A DNA stretch of 51,575 bases. Source: JADCGM01 sp943368345. Lineage in GTDB: Bacteria; Pseudomonadota; Alphaproteobacteria; Sphingomonadales; Sphingomonadaceae. The position numbers were made by a program, and so were the translations under genes. Within the stretch, counting starts at the first letter, position 1; each line of letters begins with the position of its first letter. Below are positions 42,048 to 51,575 of the stretch, piece after piece. The DNA lies in NCBI GenBank assembly GCA_943368345.1, contig CALRKY020000022.1:1-51575 (forward strand), read 5' to 3'. Below the pieces are notes generated by a model. It searched no databases. It had not been told where the DNA came from and saw nothing but the letters and a program-made list of their open reading frames with translations.

Positions 42048-42929
42048 CTACAACGCCTCCGCGCCCGAGATGATTTCGATGAGTTCCTTGGTGATCGCCG
42101 CCTGACGGGTGCGGTTGTAGGTGATGGTCAAGCGGTTGATCATGTCCCCGGCGTTGCGGGTCGCATTGTCCATCGCGGTCATGCGCGATCCCTGCTCCGA
42201 CGCGGCATTTTCCAGCAGGGCACGGAAAATCTGCACGGCGACATTGCGGGGCAGCAACTCAGCGAGAATGGCTTCCTCGTCGGGTTCATATTCGACCGCC
42301 GCGCTGACACCGGTCGCCGCCGTGGGCGCGTCAGGGAGTTTCACCGGGATGATCTGCATCTCGGTTGGTTCCTGCACCAATGCCGACTGGAACCGGGCAA
42401 AAAACAGATGCGCCACATCAAATTCACCGGCGGCATAGCGGCGCACCAGATCCTCGGCAATCGGCCCCGCATCCGGGAAGGCCAGCCGCTTGACGTGGCT
42501 GAGATCGACATATTCGACAAACTGGTCACGATAGGTGCGCGCCAGCTGGGCCCGGCCCTTTTTGCCGATCAGGTAGAATTTGACAGTCTTGCCCTCGGCG
42601 ATCAGCCGTTCGGCGGCCTTCCGCGCGGCGCGAACGATATTGGTATTGAACGCCCCCGCCAGACCGCGCTCCGACGTCGCGACGACGAGCAGATGCACCT
42701 GGTCACTGCCGGTTCCAGCCAGCAGCTTCGGAGACTGCGGCCCAACGACGACGCGGCTGCCAAGATTGCCGAGCACTGCCGCCATCCGGGTGGCATAGGG
42801 ACGCGCCGCTTCGGCGGCTTCCTGCGCACGGCGCAGTTTCGCCGCGGCGACCATCTTCATCGCCTTGGTGATTTTCTGGGTCGACTTCACCGAGGTGATG
42901 CGGACCTTCAGGGCTTTGAGGCTGGCCAT
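42048..42929 (-). CDS. atpG: F1 ATP synthase gamma subunit
   Basis: A 293-aa rotor subunit. The N-terminal coiled coil starts MASLKALKVRITSVKSTQKITKAMK, which is diagnostic, and the C-terminal helix includes TITYNRTRQAAITKELIEI. It rotates within the alpha-beta hexamer. It follows atpA after a 12-nt gap and is separated from atpD by the DUF4160-DUF2442 pair. Confidence 0.96.
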   Translation of the reverse strand: MASLKALKVRITSVKSTQKITKAMKMVAAAKLRRAQEAAEAARPYATRMAAVLGNLGSRVVVGPQSPKLLAGTGSDQVHLLVVATSERGLAGAFNTNIVRAARKAAERLIAEGKTVKFYLIGKKGRAQLARTYRDQFVEYVDLSHVKRLAFPDAGPIAEDLVRRYAAGEFDVAHLFFARFQSALVQEPTEMQIIPVKLPDAPTAATGVSAAVEYEPDEEAILAELLPRNVAVQIFRALLENAASEQGSRMTAMDNATRNAGDMINRLTITYNRTRQAAITKELIEIISGAEAL

Positions 42930-42941
42930 CTGCCCTGTCGC

Positions 42942-44471
<1,530 letters not shown>

Positions 44472-44474
44472 TTT

Positions 44475-45029
44475 TTAGCCTTTCATCGCCATTGCGAGCG
44501 AATCGATTTTCGTTTTGAGACTGCCGTCGACCATGCGCGACCCGATGCGCACGACGAGGCCGCCGAGAATGGCGGGGTCAACCCTCAGATCAACCGCAAC
44601 ATCACTGCCGAGCTGGGTCTTGAGAGTGGATTTCAGATTGGCCACCTGTTCATCCGACAGTGGATGTGCCGAGGTGACGTCGGCGCTCATCTCGCCCCGG
44701 TGATCGGCTGCGAGCTTGTTGAAATCACGGATGACAGTGCCGAGCGCCCCGAGTCGGCGATTGCTGGCCAGAACGCCCAGAAACTTCGTCGTTATGGCAT
44801 CGAGCTTCATCGCCGCCGCGGTGGCGAGAATCGCCCGACCGGCGGCTTCGCGTCCAACCAGCGGGCTGGTGGTCAGCGCCGAAAAATCGGCATTGCTGTC
44901 CAGTGCCGCGCGCAGGGCCGCAAGACTCGCCCCGACGGCATTTATGCTGTTTGCATCGCGCGCCAGCTCGAACAATGCGGTCGCATAGCGGCCACCAAGT
45001 CCGGTCACGATGCCGCCTGTATTATTCAA
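44475..45029 (-). CDS. atpH: F1 ATP synthase delta subunit
   Basis: A 184-aa stator subunit with GGRYATALFELARD near the N-terminus and the C-terminal VDLRVDPAILGGLVVRIGSRMVDGSL segment that joins F1 to the Fo b-dimer. TTG at 45029 is chosen as start, giving an NNTGGIVTGL leader like the METSGG start I recall in related genera. Alternatives are TTG at 45041 and GTG at 45008. It is the first gene of the operon. The 129 nt upstream show a short CCCC/GGGG hairpin near 45110 and no strong promoter. Confidence 0.93.
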   Translation of the reverse strand: MNNTGGIVTGLGGRYATALFELARDANSINAVGASLAALRAALDSNADFSALTTSPLVGREAAGRAILATAAAMKLDAITTKFLGVLASNRRLGALGTVIRDFNKLAADHRGEMSADVTSAHPLSDEQVANLKSTLKTQLGSDVAVDLRVDPAILGGLVVRIGSRMVDGSLKTKIDSLAMAMKG

Positions 45030-45158
45030 GGACGCGCCCAATCAAATCAGGTTCGGAAAATCGCCCGGAATCGGCACGCGAAACGGCCTACCCCACGGGC
45101 GAGCGGCCCCTAACATGGGGGTTCAAATGTTGCAAGGCAGCATGAATGGCGAGACGTA

Positions 45159-47675
45159 TTACTGAGAGCTGGCGCGGCGCGGTCCCTTGCCGACGGCATC
45201 GCATGGGTGCGCGCGCGTGGCTGCGACAGCCCGGTCCCATTCAGCTTGTTGTGGCGCACAGATGCGAGCTGTCTCTGCCCGAGACTTTTTCAAATTAATA
45301 TAATTTTGCCCCTCGCAGCGCTCATATGCAACTCTCTTGATACCCGATGCACCCATGAGACGGCGATAATCATTCATGTCGGCATCCCCGCTACAGACAC
45401 TACCCCCCGACGGCCCGCTGTTGGACACCGGCGAGGACTGGCGGTTGCTGCGCACCGGTGTCGAGCCCGTCGCAAAGCCACTCTCGGCGTTCGCGTAGGT
45501 TTGCGGTGAGCCATTGATGCCCGCGTTAGACGAAGAGGACGGCGTGGTCTGTGTCGCCGTGGCTGCCCTCGATTGAGCTGATTGCGCCTGCGTCTGCTGC
45601 TGGGCAATCGCCCGCTGTCGCGCCTCGGCCACGCGCTGCTGAGCCTCGGCCTGGCGGCGCTGGATTTCGGCGGCAGTTATGGCCTGCGCATTGCGGGTCT
45701 GGGCCGCGCGCTGTTCCGCCGCAGCAGCATTGGCCTGCGCGATGCGGGCATTCTCGGCTTGCCTCGCGGCGGCGCGTGCGTCAGCAGCGCGTTGCTGGGC
45801 CGCGTTGATCTCGTTGACCCGGTCCCAGCCCTGCTGGTTCTCGACCGCCGCCGCCCGGAATTTGCCGCTCAGGTCGTTCATCACATCCATGATCGGGTTG
45901 CCCTGCGGCGCACCGTCGTCGTCATCATAGGCGGCGCGCCGGGCGGCACGCTGCGCCTCGTCGGCAGCATATTGCGCGGCCTGCTGCGCCTCGCGCGCCT
46001 GCGACTCGGCTTGCTGGAGCAGTCGCTGCTCCTCCGCCTGCTGGGCCGCCAGTGCGTCGGCCTCGCGCTTGGCCGCCCGCGCGGCGATCTTGGCCTCCTG
46101 TCGGGCTAGGTGTATCTCGTCAGTGCGTGCGCCGTTAACGTAGAAACAGGGCTCCTCGACCTTCTCGGCGGGGACATAGCAGGTGCCCGGGCCATCGGGG
46201 ACAAGCCCCAGAAACTCGCCCTTGAAGCCGCCCCCCCGGCCATCGATCTGCGCCTTGCCGACTGGACCCAGCACTGGATCGGTCACGAACCCATCGGCAA
46301 ATATGCGGCGGACCAGATTGCCCTTCGCATCCTCGGTGATCCACGCGAACCGGAATCCAACGCCGTCGAATCGCTCCAAGATGCGCTCTTGCGAGTTTCG
46401 GGAGAAGGAAACCGTGCCGGCGGTTGTCGGCTCACCGTTGGCACCAACGCGTCCCTCCGGCTGGCAGGCCGGCCAAAAGGTCGTGAAGTCGGGTGGCAGG
46501 AACGTCGGCTTCAGGCAGCCCTCGCGTTGCGGTCCGCCCTTGAACAGGGCTTCGCCGATCGGTGCTATGAGGGTCCGGATCACTTTACCGTCGCGGAAGC
46601 CGTGATTTATCCAGTAATCTCCGGCCGCGAGACCGAGTTCGGCGTCCGGTTCCTTGAGATTTTCTTCGACCCGCCCCGAGAGATAGGTAACGCCGGTCGG
46701 GCTTTTGTCTTGGACTTGCAAGATGCGTCCGCTCAATCTGTCGCCATTGGGCTTGCGAAGTATGACGAGTTCTCCAAGGTCCGGTAGCCAATCCTTAAAG
46801 GACGAAACCAGTTTGGTGCCGTCGGGCGAAGTGCGCGTGAGTATCTCGCCAGGCTTTGGCTGGCCATTCACGAAATCGCCGGTGAACGTCGTTCCGTCGA
46901 CGAGATTGAAACTTCCCGTCCCGTTCCCCTGCCCATCAAGCCCCACGAAAAAATTTCTGGGGTCAGTGACATCGAAAATCACCAATGGCTCCAGATGAGG
47001 ATAGACCTCGTCCGGTGTGGCGTTCGACCCGAAAGAATTCAGCAGGACACAATTGGTGCAGATCGGCGGGTCCCCGGCCTGGCGCGCTCGCGCCCGCGAA
47101 ATTGACGTCGAGACCTTGCCGTCGAGTGGCGTCATGACCCCCAATCCTCGGGGCATCGGCAGCACAAATTTGCCCTGCTGCTGGGGTCGAACCAGGGTGA
47201 CGACGTCCATGACCTCGCCCGTCCAGACCTTTCCGTCGCTCCACGTCAGTGTGCCAACACCTTGCGGTACACAGTTGACCGCTTCACCCATGTAGCTTGT
47301 GATGCCAGTCCAGCTACCCGGCTCCCATCGAATGCCCATAACGTGCTTCTGTAGCGGGCACCCCTTCGGCTGACGCTTGACCTTATTGTCGGCGCGCACT
47401 TCCATTTGCGGATAGCTGTCGGGCAGGACCGCCGTCATCTGCAGGGCCGCCGCCCGAAGCTGGAACGCGCGCTGCCCGTCGGGCGGAAGCCGAGCGGGGT
47501 CGATCTCGGTGATCCCTGGCCGGGGTGGCGCGGTCGCGGATACGGGCGCGGTCGTGCCCGTTGCAGCCGCAGCCGCCGCCAGCGCCGCCCGTTTCGCAGC
47601 CTGCTCTGCGATACCGATCTGCGCCTGCCCGGCGCAGCTCAAAAAACCTGCGACAATCGCCACCACTATCCGCAC
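45159..47675 (-). CDS. large exported MORN-like repeat protein with coiled coil
   Basis: A protein of about 838 aa, with a signal peptide (MRIVVAIVAGFLSCAGQAQ) from GTG 47675. A TTG at 47690 is a less likely start. MORN-like units are GVGTLTWSDGKVWTGEV, GNGTGSFNLVDGTTFTGDF and GFKGEFLGLVPDGPGTCYV. Then come a long Ala/Gln-rich coiled coil (about 540-720), a Ser-rich linker and a C-terminal Cys-containing segment (CSGDADMNDYRRLMGAS). It has even numbers of cysteines in its first half, which suits a periplasmic protein. No family name is recognised for the whole; a cell-envelope role is inferred. Confidence 0.75.
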   Translation of the reverse strand: MRIVVAIVAGFLSCAGQAQIGIAEQAAKRAALAAAAAATGTTAPVSATAPPRPGITEIDPARLPPDGQRAFQLRAAALQMTAVLPDSYPQMEVRADNKVKRQPKGCPLQKHVMGIRWEPGSWTGITSYMGEAVNCVPQGVGTLTWSDGKVWTGEVMDVVTLVRPQQQGKFVLPMPRGLGVMTPLDGKVSTSISRARARQAGDPPICTNCVLLNSFGSNATPDEVYPHLEPLVIFDVTDPRNFFVGLDGQGNGTGSFNLVDGTTFTGDFVNGQPKPGEILTRTSPDGTKLVSSFKDWLPDLGELVILRKPNGDRLSGRILQVQDKSPTGVTYLSGRVEENLKEPDAELGLAAGDYWINHGFRDGKVIRTLIAPIGEALFKGGPQREGCLKPTFLPPDFTTFWPACQPEGRVGANGEPTTAGTVSFSRNSQERILERFDGVGFRFAWITEDAKGNLVRRIFADGFVTDPVLGPVGKAQIDGRGGGFKGEFLGLVPDGPGTCYVPAEKVEEPCFYVNGARTDEIHLARQEAKIAARAAKREADALAAQQAEEQRLLQQAESQAREAQQAAQYAADEAQRAARRAAYDDDDGAPQGNPIMDVMNDLSGKFRAAAVENQQGWDRVNEINAAQQRAADARAAARQAENARIAQANAAAAEQRAAQTRNAQAITAAEIQRRQAEAQQRVAEARQRAIAQQQTQAQSAQSRAATATQTTPSSSSNAGINGSPQTYANAESGFATGSTPVRSNRQSSPVSNSGPSGGSVCSGDADMNDYRRLMGASGIKRVAYERCEGQNYINLKKSRAETARICAPQQAEWDRAVAATRAHPCDAVGKGPRRASSQ

Positions 47676-47771
47676 AGCCACCCCCAGCAACGAAAAATCC
47701 TGAACATCCTAGCACCGCAATCCCGCCCGTCCACCGACCACACCCGCTGATGTGGCCGGTGCCCCAAGGTC

Positions 47772-49073
47772 TTACCGCCCGCCCTTCACCACCGTGCCGC
47801 CTTTCATCACGAAACTGACGTTTTTCAACACGGCCACATCACTCAGCGGATCGCCCGACACCGCGATCAGGTCGGCATATTTGCCCGCCTCAAGGCTGCC
47901 TATATCCTTGCTCATGCCGAGCAGGTCGGCGGCATTCTTCGTTGCTGCGACAAGCGCGCTCACCGGGGTCATGCCATGTTTGATCATCGACTCGAACTCC
48001 TCGGCATTCTTGCCGTGTTTGGAGACCCCGGCGTCGGTTCCGAAGGCGATCTTGACCCCTGCCGGAAAGGTCTTCCGAAGTGACTGGCCGGTGATGCCGA
48101 TTCGCCATTGGATCTGCGCCAGCACCTTGGGCTCATAATGGTTGGGATTGGCCGCCAGCCGCTCGATATAGCCGTTCACCGTCGACAGCGTCGGAACATA
48201 ATAGGCGCCACTTTTCTTGAACAGCCGGATGGTCTCGTCATCCATCTCGGTGCCGTGCTCGATCGAGTCCGCCCCGGCGGCGAGCGCGGCATTGACCCCC
48301 GAAACGCCATGCGCATGGACCGCAACCTTGCGGCCATAAAGGTGCGCGGTGTCGATCAGCGCGGCGATCTCGTCGTCGAACGCCATCTTGGCGCGGCCGG
48401 TGCCCGAATTGACACCGCCGGTGGTGGCGATCTTGATGACGTCGGCCTGACGGCGGATCTGGACACGGACCGCGTGGCGGCAGCTTTCAACCCCGTCGCA
48501 GACATTGTCGTCGGAAACGGCCTGCGCCAAATCCTCATTGAGGCCGGAGCGCGCGTCCATGTGCCCGGCGGTCGTGGAGATCGAGCGCCCGGCGTCGACG
48601 ATACGCGGCCCCAATTGGGTGCCGCGCTGCACCGCATCGCGCAGCCCCAGCGTCGCGCCGTCGCCATCGCCAAGGTTCCGGACAGTGGTGAAGCCCGCCA
48701 TCAGCGTCTTGCGACCGTTGGCAGCGGCGCGGAACGCATTGTCAGCCGGGGAGCTGCGTACGCCTTCGACGAGCGCCGCCTCGCCGCCGGTGTCGCTTTC
48801 CAGGTGGACATGGCTGTCAATCAGCCCCGGCAGCACTGTCCGGTCTTTAAGGTCGATCAGGAGGGCCCCCGGCGGCGGCGCGACAAAACCGTTCGACACG
48901 CTCTCAATCCGGTCGCCACGAATGATGACCGTCGCCTCCCGCCGCACCGGCTCGCCCGGCCGGTCGATCAGCACCCCGGCATGGATGACCACCACAGGGG
49001 CGGACTGCGCCGACACCTGACCAGCGGCCAACACTCCGATGGCCGCGACCGAACGTAGGAACAAACCAGACAT
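47772..49073 (-). CDS. amidohydrolase-family metal enzyme, exported
   Basis: A 433-aa protein with a signal peptide (about 1-22) and the amidohydrolase barrel. It has LPGLIDSHVHLES with H88 and H90 as metal ligands, a later KIATTGGVNSG carrying a possible carboxylated Lys, AVHAHGVSG and SIEHGTEMDD His residues, and the FGTDAGVSKHG Asp. The imidazolonepropionase/Xaa-Pro dipeptidase-like subgroup is closest. The ATG at 49073 follows GGGGGTC. Periplasmic hydrolysis of a small amide or peptide is inferred. Confidence 0.88.
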   Translation of the reverse strand: MSGLFLRSVAAIGVLAAGQVSAQSAPVVVIHAGVLIDRPGEPVRREATVIIRGDRIESVSNGFVAPPPGALLIDLKDRTVLPGLIDSHVHLESDTGGEAALVEGVRSSPADNAFRAAANGRKTLMAGFTTVRNLGDGDGATLGLRDAVQRGTQLGPRIVDAGRSISTTAGHMDARSGLNEDLAQAVSDDNVCDGVESCRHAVRVQIRRQADVIKIATTGGVNSGTGRAKMAFDDEIAALIDTAHLYGRKVAVHAHGVSGVNAALAAGADSIEHGTEMDDETIRLFKKSGAYYVPTLSTVNGYIERLAANPNHYEPKVLAQIQWRIGITGQSLRKTFPAGVKIAFGTDAGVSKHGKNAEEFESMIKHGMTPVSALVAATKNAADLLGMSKDIGSLEAGKYADLIAVSGDPLSDVAVLKNVSFVMKGGTVVKGGR

Positions 49074-49187
49074 TGTGACCCCCATGATAGACTGGGGACC
49101 ATAAGCGATGCAGGCCGGTCTGACGTCAAGCCTGCGCCAAGAGGTATCGGATTAACTATGCTGTCTCCGGAATTCCCACTGTCCCCG

Positions 49188-49215
49188 GAACTCGCCATGA
49201 ACTCGCCCCGAACTC
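49188..49215 (+). repeat. tandem 11-bp repeat GAACTCGCCNN
   Basis: GAACTC recurs at 49188, 49199 and 49210, with GCC following the first two. An 11-bp period puts each copy on the same face of the helix. It lies in the 158-nt gap between the amidohydrolase start and the startless ORF. Confidence 0.35.
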
Positions 49216-49231
49216 ATTGAAACTGCCGCTG

Positions 49232-49789
49232 CTATTGCACCCACGTAGTCAGAGGCACTCGGAATGAAGGGAATATTCGACGCGCGTTGGAATGTGCGAC
49301 TGCGATACCGAGCGCCGTCGGCAAAAACGAATCCATCTGACAGTCAGCCCAAAGCTTAGGTAGCCTAGCAAGATCCGGCGAAGCGTCTGTCAGAGCTTCT
49401 AAAATAGCTTCCTCAGTCCAAGTGCGCTTGCGTACAAACGTTTCGATCGGTCCTTCGGCGCTCTCCAATCCCATGATCCGCAGTTTTGCGACGATTTTCT
49501 CAAGATTTGGCAGTGAGAATCGCCGCTGGGTCGTCACATTCTGCATCGGCCGACTACGAAAGGACGAGCCCATGTCGAGCGGCCCGCCAGCGGATAAAAA
49601 GCTTTTTGGTGGCTGTGACAACAGAGGCTCAATTTGGCTGAATTCTATGGACGGGCACTCTGCTTCAAACTCGCGTTCTGTAAATGGCTCACAGAACGCA
49701 CATTCGTAAAACGCCTTGAATACAGATATGAATGAAGAATGTTGAAATGGAATCGAGCTAAGGCAGCCATAGGCAAATAAATATCCCGT
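49232..49789 (-). pseudogene. startless or 5'-truncated ORF next to the IS1595 element
   Basis: The frame runs from a stop at 49790-49792 to TAG at 49232 with no ATG or GTG, and no TTG before 49621. Its translation is protein-like throughout (YGCLSSIPFQHSSFISVFKAF; FCEPFTEREFEAECP; then WTEEAILEALTDASPDLARL and FLPTALGIAVAHSNARRI). The upstream part is less GC-rich than the surroundings. It looks like the 3' part of a foreign gene cut off by the neighbouring element. A TTG at 49621 could start a 129-aa form. No family is recognised. Confidence 0.5.
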
Positions 49790-49817
49790 TTATCCCCTTG
49801 ACCCACCCTCGGAGTTC

Positions 49818-49833
49818 TGCCATTAAGATGGCA
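49818..49833. promoter_or_regulatory. palindrome overlapping the transposase start codon
   Basis: TGCCAT-TAAG-ATGGCA (49818-49833) is a perfect 6-bp inverted repeat whose last base is the A of the transposase ATG. A TTGACC (49798-49803) upstream could be a -35. The palindrome could be an autoregulatory operator or hide the start in a hairpin. Confidence 0.4.
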
Positions 49834-50741
49834 TGACAAAGAAAAGCCCATCCGCCAGCCCCGAGTTTAGCGTCCGCGAGTTCTTTGCGCGCTTCCCCGA
49901 CGAGCAGGCTTGCCTAGATCACATCATGTCGGTTCGCTTCGGCGGCACCACGATGGACTGCCCGTCGTGCGGCACCGTTGGCGTCACGTTCCACAAGCTG
50001 CGCGAGCGCCGCGTGTATGCCTGCCCCGAGTGCCGTTTCCAGATCGCGCCGACTGCCAACACCATCCTGCACGACACGCGGACGCCGCTCGTTTCGTGGT
50101 TTTACGCCATGTATCTGTTCTGCACGACGCGCCACGGCGTTTCGGGCAAGGAACTCCAGCGCCAGCTTGGGGTCACCTACAAGTGCGCTTATCGCATCGG
50201 GCAGCAAATCCGCGACCTGACTGCCAAGGCGCAATCGTTTGACGCCCTGCTTGCCGGTCACGTCGAACTTGACGAGGCCTATGTTGGCGGTCGCCGTAGT
50301 GGCGGCAAGCGTGGCCGTGGCGCGCCGGGCAAGACTATCGTCATGGGGCTGGCATCGCGTGACGGGGCCATGAAGGCAGTTGTCATCCCCGACGTGAAAA
50401 AGGACACGCTGCGCGCCGTCGTTCTCGACAACGTGGAGCCGGGTTCGGTTGTCTCGACCGACGAACTCTACAGCTACAACTTACTCACCGGCGACGGGTT
50501 CACACACGGGGCAGTGAAGCACGGCGCGAAGGAATACGCGCACTACGACTACCGGACTGGCGAGACGTTCCATGTCAACACCGTGGAGGGCTTCTGGCGG
50601 CTGTTTAAGGCGTCTATCCGGTCAACTCACGTCCAGATCAGCGGCAAGCATATGCAGCGCTATCTGTCGGAATTCACTTTCCGCGCGTCGAACCGGCAGC
50701 GTGTGAACGGGATGTTTGACCTTCTGGTAGGGGCGCTTTGA
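49833..50741 (+). CDS. IS1595-family transposase
   Basis: A 302-aa transposase with an N-terminal zinc ribbon (C43, C46, C64, C67), LVSWFYAMYLF then TTRHGVSGKELQRQLGVTYK, and the ISXO2/DDE-type catalytic core. Candidate acidic residues are D147 in HVELDEAYVGG, D200 in VVSTDELYSY and E242 in HVNTVEGFWRLFK. The protein appears complete. Terminal inverted repeats and a target duplication could not be placed with confidence. The last 68 nt overlap in antisense the small downstream gene. Confidence 0.9.
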   Translation: MTKKSPSASPEFSVREFFARFPDEQACLDHIMSVRFGGTTMDCPSCGTVGVTFHKLRERRVYACPECRFQIAPTANTILHDTRTPLVSWFYAMYLFCTTRHGVSGKELQRQLGVTYKCAYRIGQQIRDLTAKAQSFDALLAGHVELDEAYVGGRRSGGKRGRGAPGKTIVMGLASRDGAMKAVVIPDVKKDTLRAVVLDNVEPGSVVSTDELYSYNLLTGDGFTHGAVKHGAKEYAHYDYRTGETFHVNTVEGFWRLFKASIRSTHVQISGKHMQRYLSEFTFRASNRQRVNGMFDLLVGAL

Positions 50742-50868
50742 TCATCACTCCTAAGAGCGCATCGAAAGCACCAGCGGGGGCCGGGCCAATTCCGTCTGTT
50801 TCCGCTTGCGTGACGAAATCGTCTAGGCGTCCAGACTGCAATGCGTCTGACAAGGTTAGGCGATGCAT
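50674..50868 (-). CDS. small conserved-type protein, antisense-overlapping the transposase 3' end
   Basis: A 64-aa protein with GGGAGG 7 nt before ATG 50868. The N-terminal half (LTLSDALQSGRLDDFVTQAE, then GIGPAPAGAFDALLG) is amphipathic. The C-terminal half is MIKAPLPEGQTSRSHAAGS. From memory, small alphaproteobacterial proteins with a GRLxEFIxQEExxGxGP core and a TSRS-x-GST tail are common; this matches that pattern. The last 22 codons lie opposite the transposase C-terminus. Function unknown. Confidence 0.65.
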   Translation of the reverse strand: MHRLTLSDALQSGRLDDFVTQAETDGIGPAPAGAFDALLGVMIKAPLPEGQTSRSHAAGSTRGK

Positions 50869-51380
50869 TGCACACCTCCCATCAAAGGCGGCAACCCATC
50901 CGGATGCCTTCGGACAAGGCGCGACGAGTTTTTTTGAACATTCGGCGTGTCTTTAGCCGTCTCATACCATTTCCGCGCCGCCTCAATCATGGTCGCAATG
51001 AAGAACGAGGTGTCAAGACCCACAGTCCGTCCATAGGTCACGCCATTTATTGAGTTGTCCGTCATTTCGATGTTTTTGACGGGGCTGTTCACCATAAAAA
51101 AAGCGCGCTCGAATTTGCGGTCTTTGTTTCCCATGACGCCGCTATGAACGACGCCGCAGCGGAGGCTAAAGCAGTCTTCGGCGGTCAAAAACTGCAAATG
51201 ATCAGCCACGTTGTCGTTGTACCATTTAATGTAGCGAGACGTGACGCCGCTCTTTTCTTTGGCCTCGCTGGGCAGCGCCAAGCTAGCGCAGACGTCCGGC
51301 AAAGCTAACGCGAGCATGATTGCCGCATATGGGAATCCCGCATCCAGCGCGCCTTGGATTTCGTCAAATATCTCTTCCAT
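50856..51380 (-). CDS. HEPN-like protein with RX4H motif
   Basis: A 174-aa helical protein. EDCFSLRCGVVHSGVMG contains R74-x4-H79, matching the RX4-6H motif of HEPN RNases and RNA-binding proteins. The FPYAAIMLALALPDVCASL N-terminal region and the LVRRHPDGLPPLMGG end are like widespread small proteins of this sort. Its 3' end overlaps the ATG of the small protein gene by 13 nt, so the pair is translationally linked. Sequence is less GC-rich than the chromosome core. HEPN assignment is inferred from the motif; a nucleotidyltransferase partner is not seen. Confidence 0.6.
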   Translation of the reverse strand: MEEIFDEIQGALDAGFPYAAIMLALALPDVCASLALPSEAKEKSGVTSRYIKWYNDNVADHLQFLTAEDCFSLRCGVVHSGVMGNKDRKFERAFFMVNSPVKNIEMTDNSINGVTYGRTVGLDTSFFIATMIEAARKWYETAKDTPNVQKNSSRLVRRHPDGLPPLMGGVQCIA

Positions 51381-51426
51381 CGGAAGAGGCTATCAGAGCC
51401 GAAACCGGTCGTCCACCGTGCCAGCC

Positions 51427-51575
51427 CTAGGCCACGTGGACAAAGGGTATCCACAGTTTGATTGAGGCGAGAGCGACGAAGCCGAGGTAGGATTCTTTGG
51501 TTTTGTCGTAGCGTGTGGCGACCCTTCGCCAGTTTTTGAGTTTGCTGAACAGGCGTTCGACCAGGTTGCGCCAAC
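51427..51575 (-). CDS. IS5-family transposase, C-terminal fragment at window edge
   Basis: The last 48 codons of a DDE transposase enter the window from the right edge. They read RNLVERLFSKLKNWRRVATR, with YDKTKESYLGFVALASIKL after it, which is the conserved E-containing C-terminal region of IS5-type enzymes. The rest lies outside the window. The element end probably lies within about 40 nt past the stop (51387-51426). Confidence 0.85.
   Translation of the reverse strand, partial: WRNLVERLFSKLKNWRRVATRYDKTKESYLGFVALASIKLWIPFVHVA

Overview
The window is GC-rich DNA from an alphaproteobacterium, most likely of the Sphingomonadales. This is inferred from gene order and protein character: rpmF-plsX-fabH-ihfA-merR in a row, an F1 ATP synthase operon (atpHAGDC) without the Fo genes, a bacterial COQ4 homologue, a large TonB-dependent receptor inside a catabolic cluster, and an IS1595-type transposase. 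No rRNA, tRNA or CRISPR array was found.

Layout. 0-1.4 kb: the 3' part of a possible HUH-type replication/mobilisation protein, then a gene-free junction with small repeats. 1.4-6.4 kb: a glyoxalase-II-like hydrolase, a MAPEG protein, then rpmF-plsX-fabH-ihfA-merR followed by an orphan ParA-type ATPase. 6.4-12.7 kb: housekeeping and stress genes, mostly on the minus strand (S-formylglutathione hydrolase, tRNA hydroxylation protein TrhO, a VOC protein, thiS-thiG, a GNAT protein, COQ4, cytochrome c, a DUF3089 hydrolase). 12.8-29.5 kb: a dense catabolic-looking cluster. It has an IclR regulator, a TonB receptor and GPH-type transporter for uptake, two Tat-like DUF1838 proteins, and a Tat-like FAD oxidoreductase paired with a small unrecognised protein. 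It also has an aromatic-ring-type FAD monooxygenase, two MDR reductases, an aldehyde dehydrogenase, a KSTD/fumarate-reductase-type flavoprotein and an isocitrate-lyase/PEP-mutase-type C-C lyase. Several genes overlap by 4 nt. The substrate cannot be read from the sequence; this is the best candidate for an undescribed pathway. 29.6-39.6 kb: an Mrr-type nuclease 8 nt upstream of ligA, small proteins, an Atm1-type ABC exporter, a second MAPEG protein, DUF1272, a patatin-like protein, an AraC regulator and a DUF6265 protein. 39.6-45.0 kb: the F1 operon, with a DUF4160-DUF2442 pair embedded between atpG and atpD. 45.2-49.1 kb: a large exported MORN-like protein and an exported amidohydrolase. 49.2-51.6 kb: an accessory patch with a startless ORF, an IS1595-family transposase, a small protein gene overlapping the transposase 3' end in antisense, a HEPN-like gene, and the tail of an IS5-type transposase at the window edge.

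The regulatory signals that stand out are three copies of GCAGTCGG (one inverted) between the DUF1330 gene and iclR, with a similar site upstream of the TonB receptor gene, and two strong hairpins between convergent gene pairs. Everything here was read by eye. Family names rest on recognised motifs and remembered family character, not on database searches.
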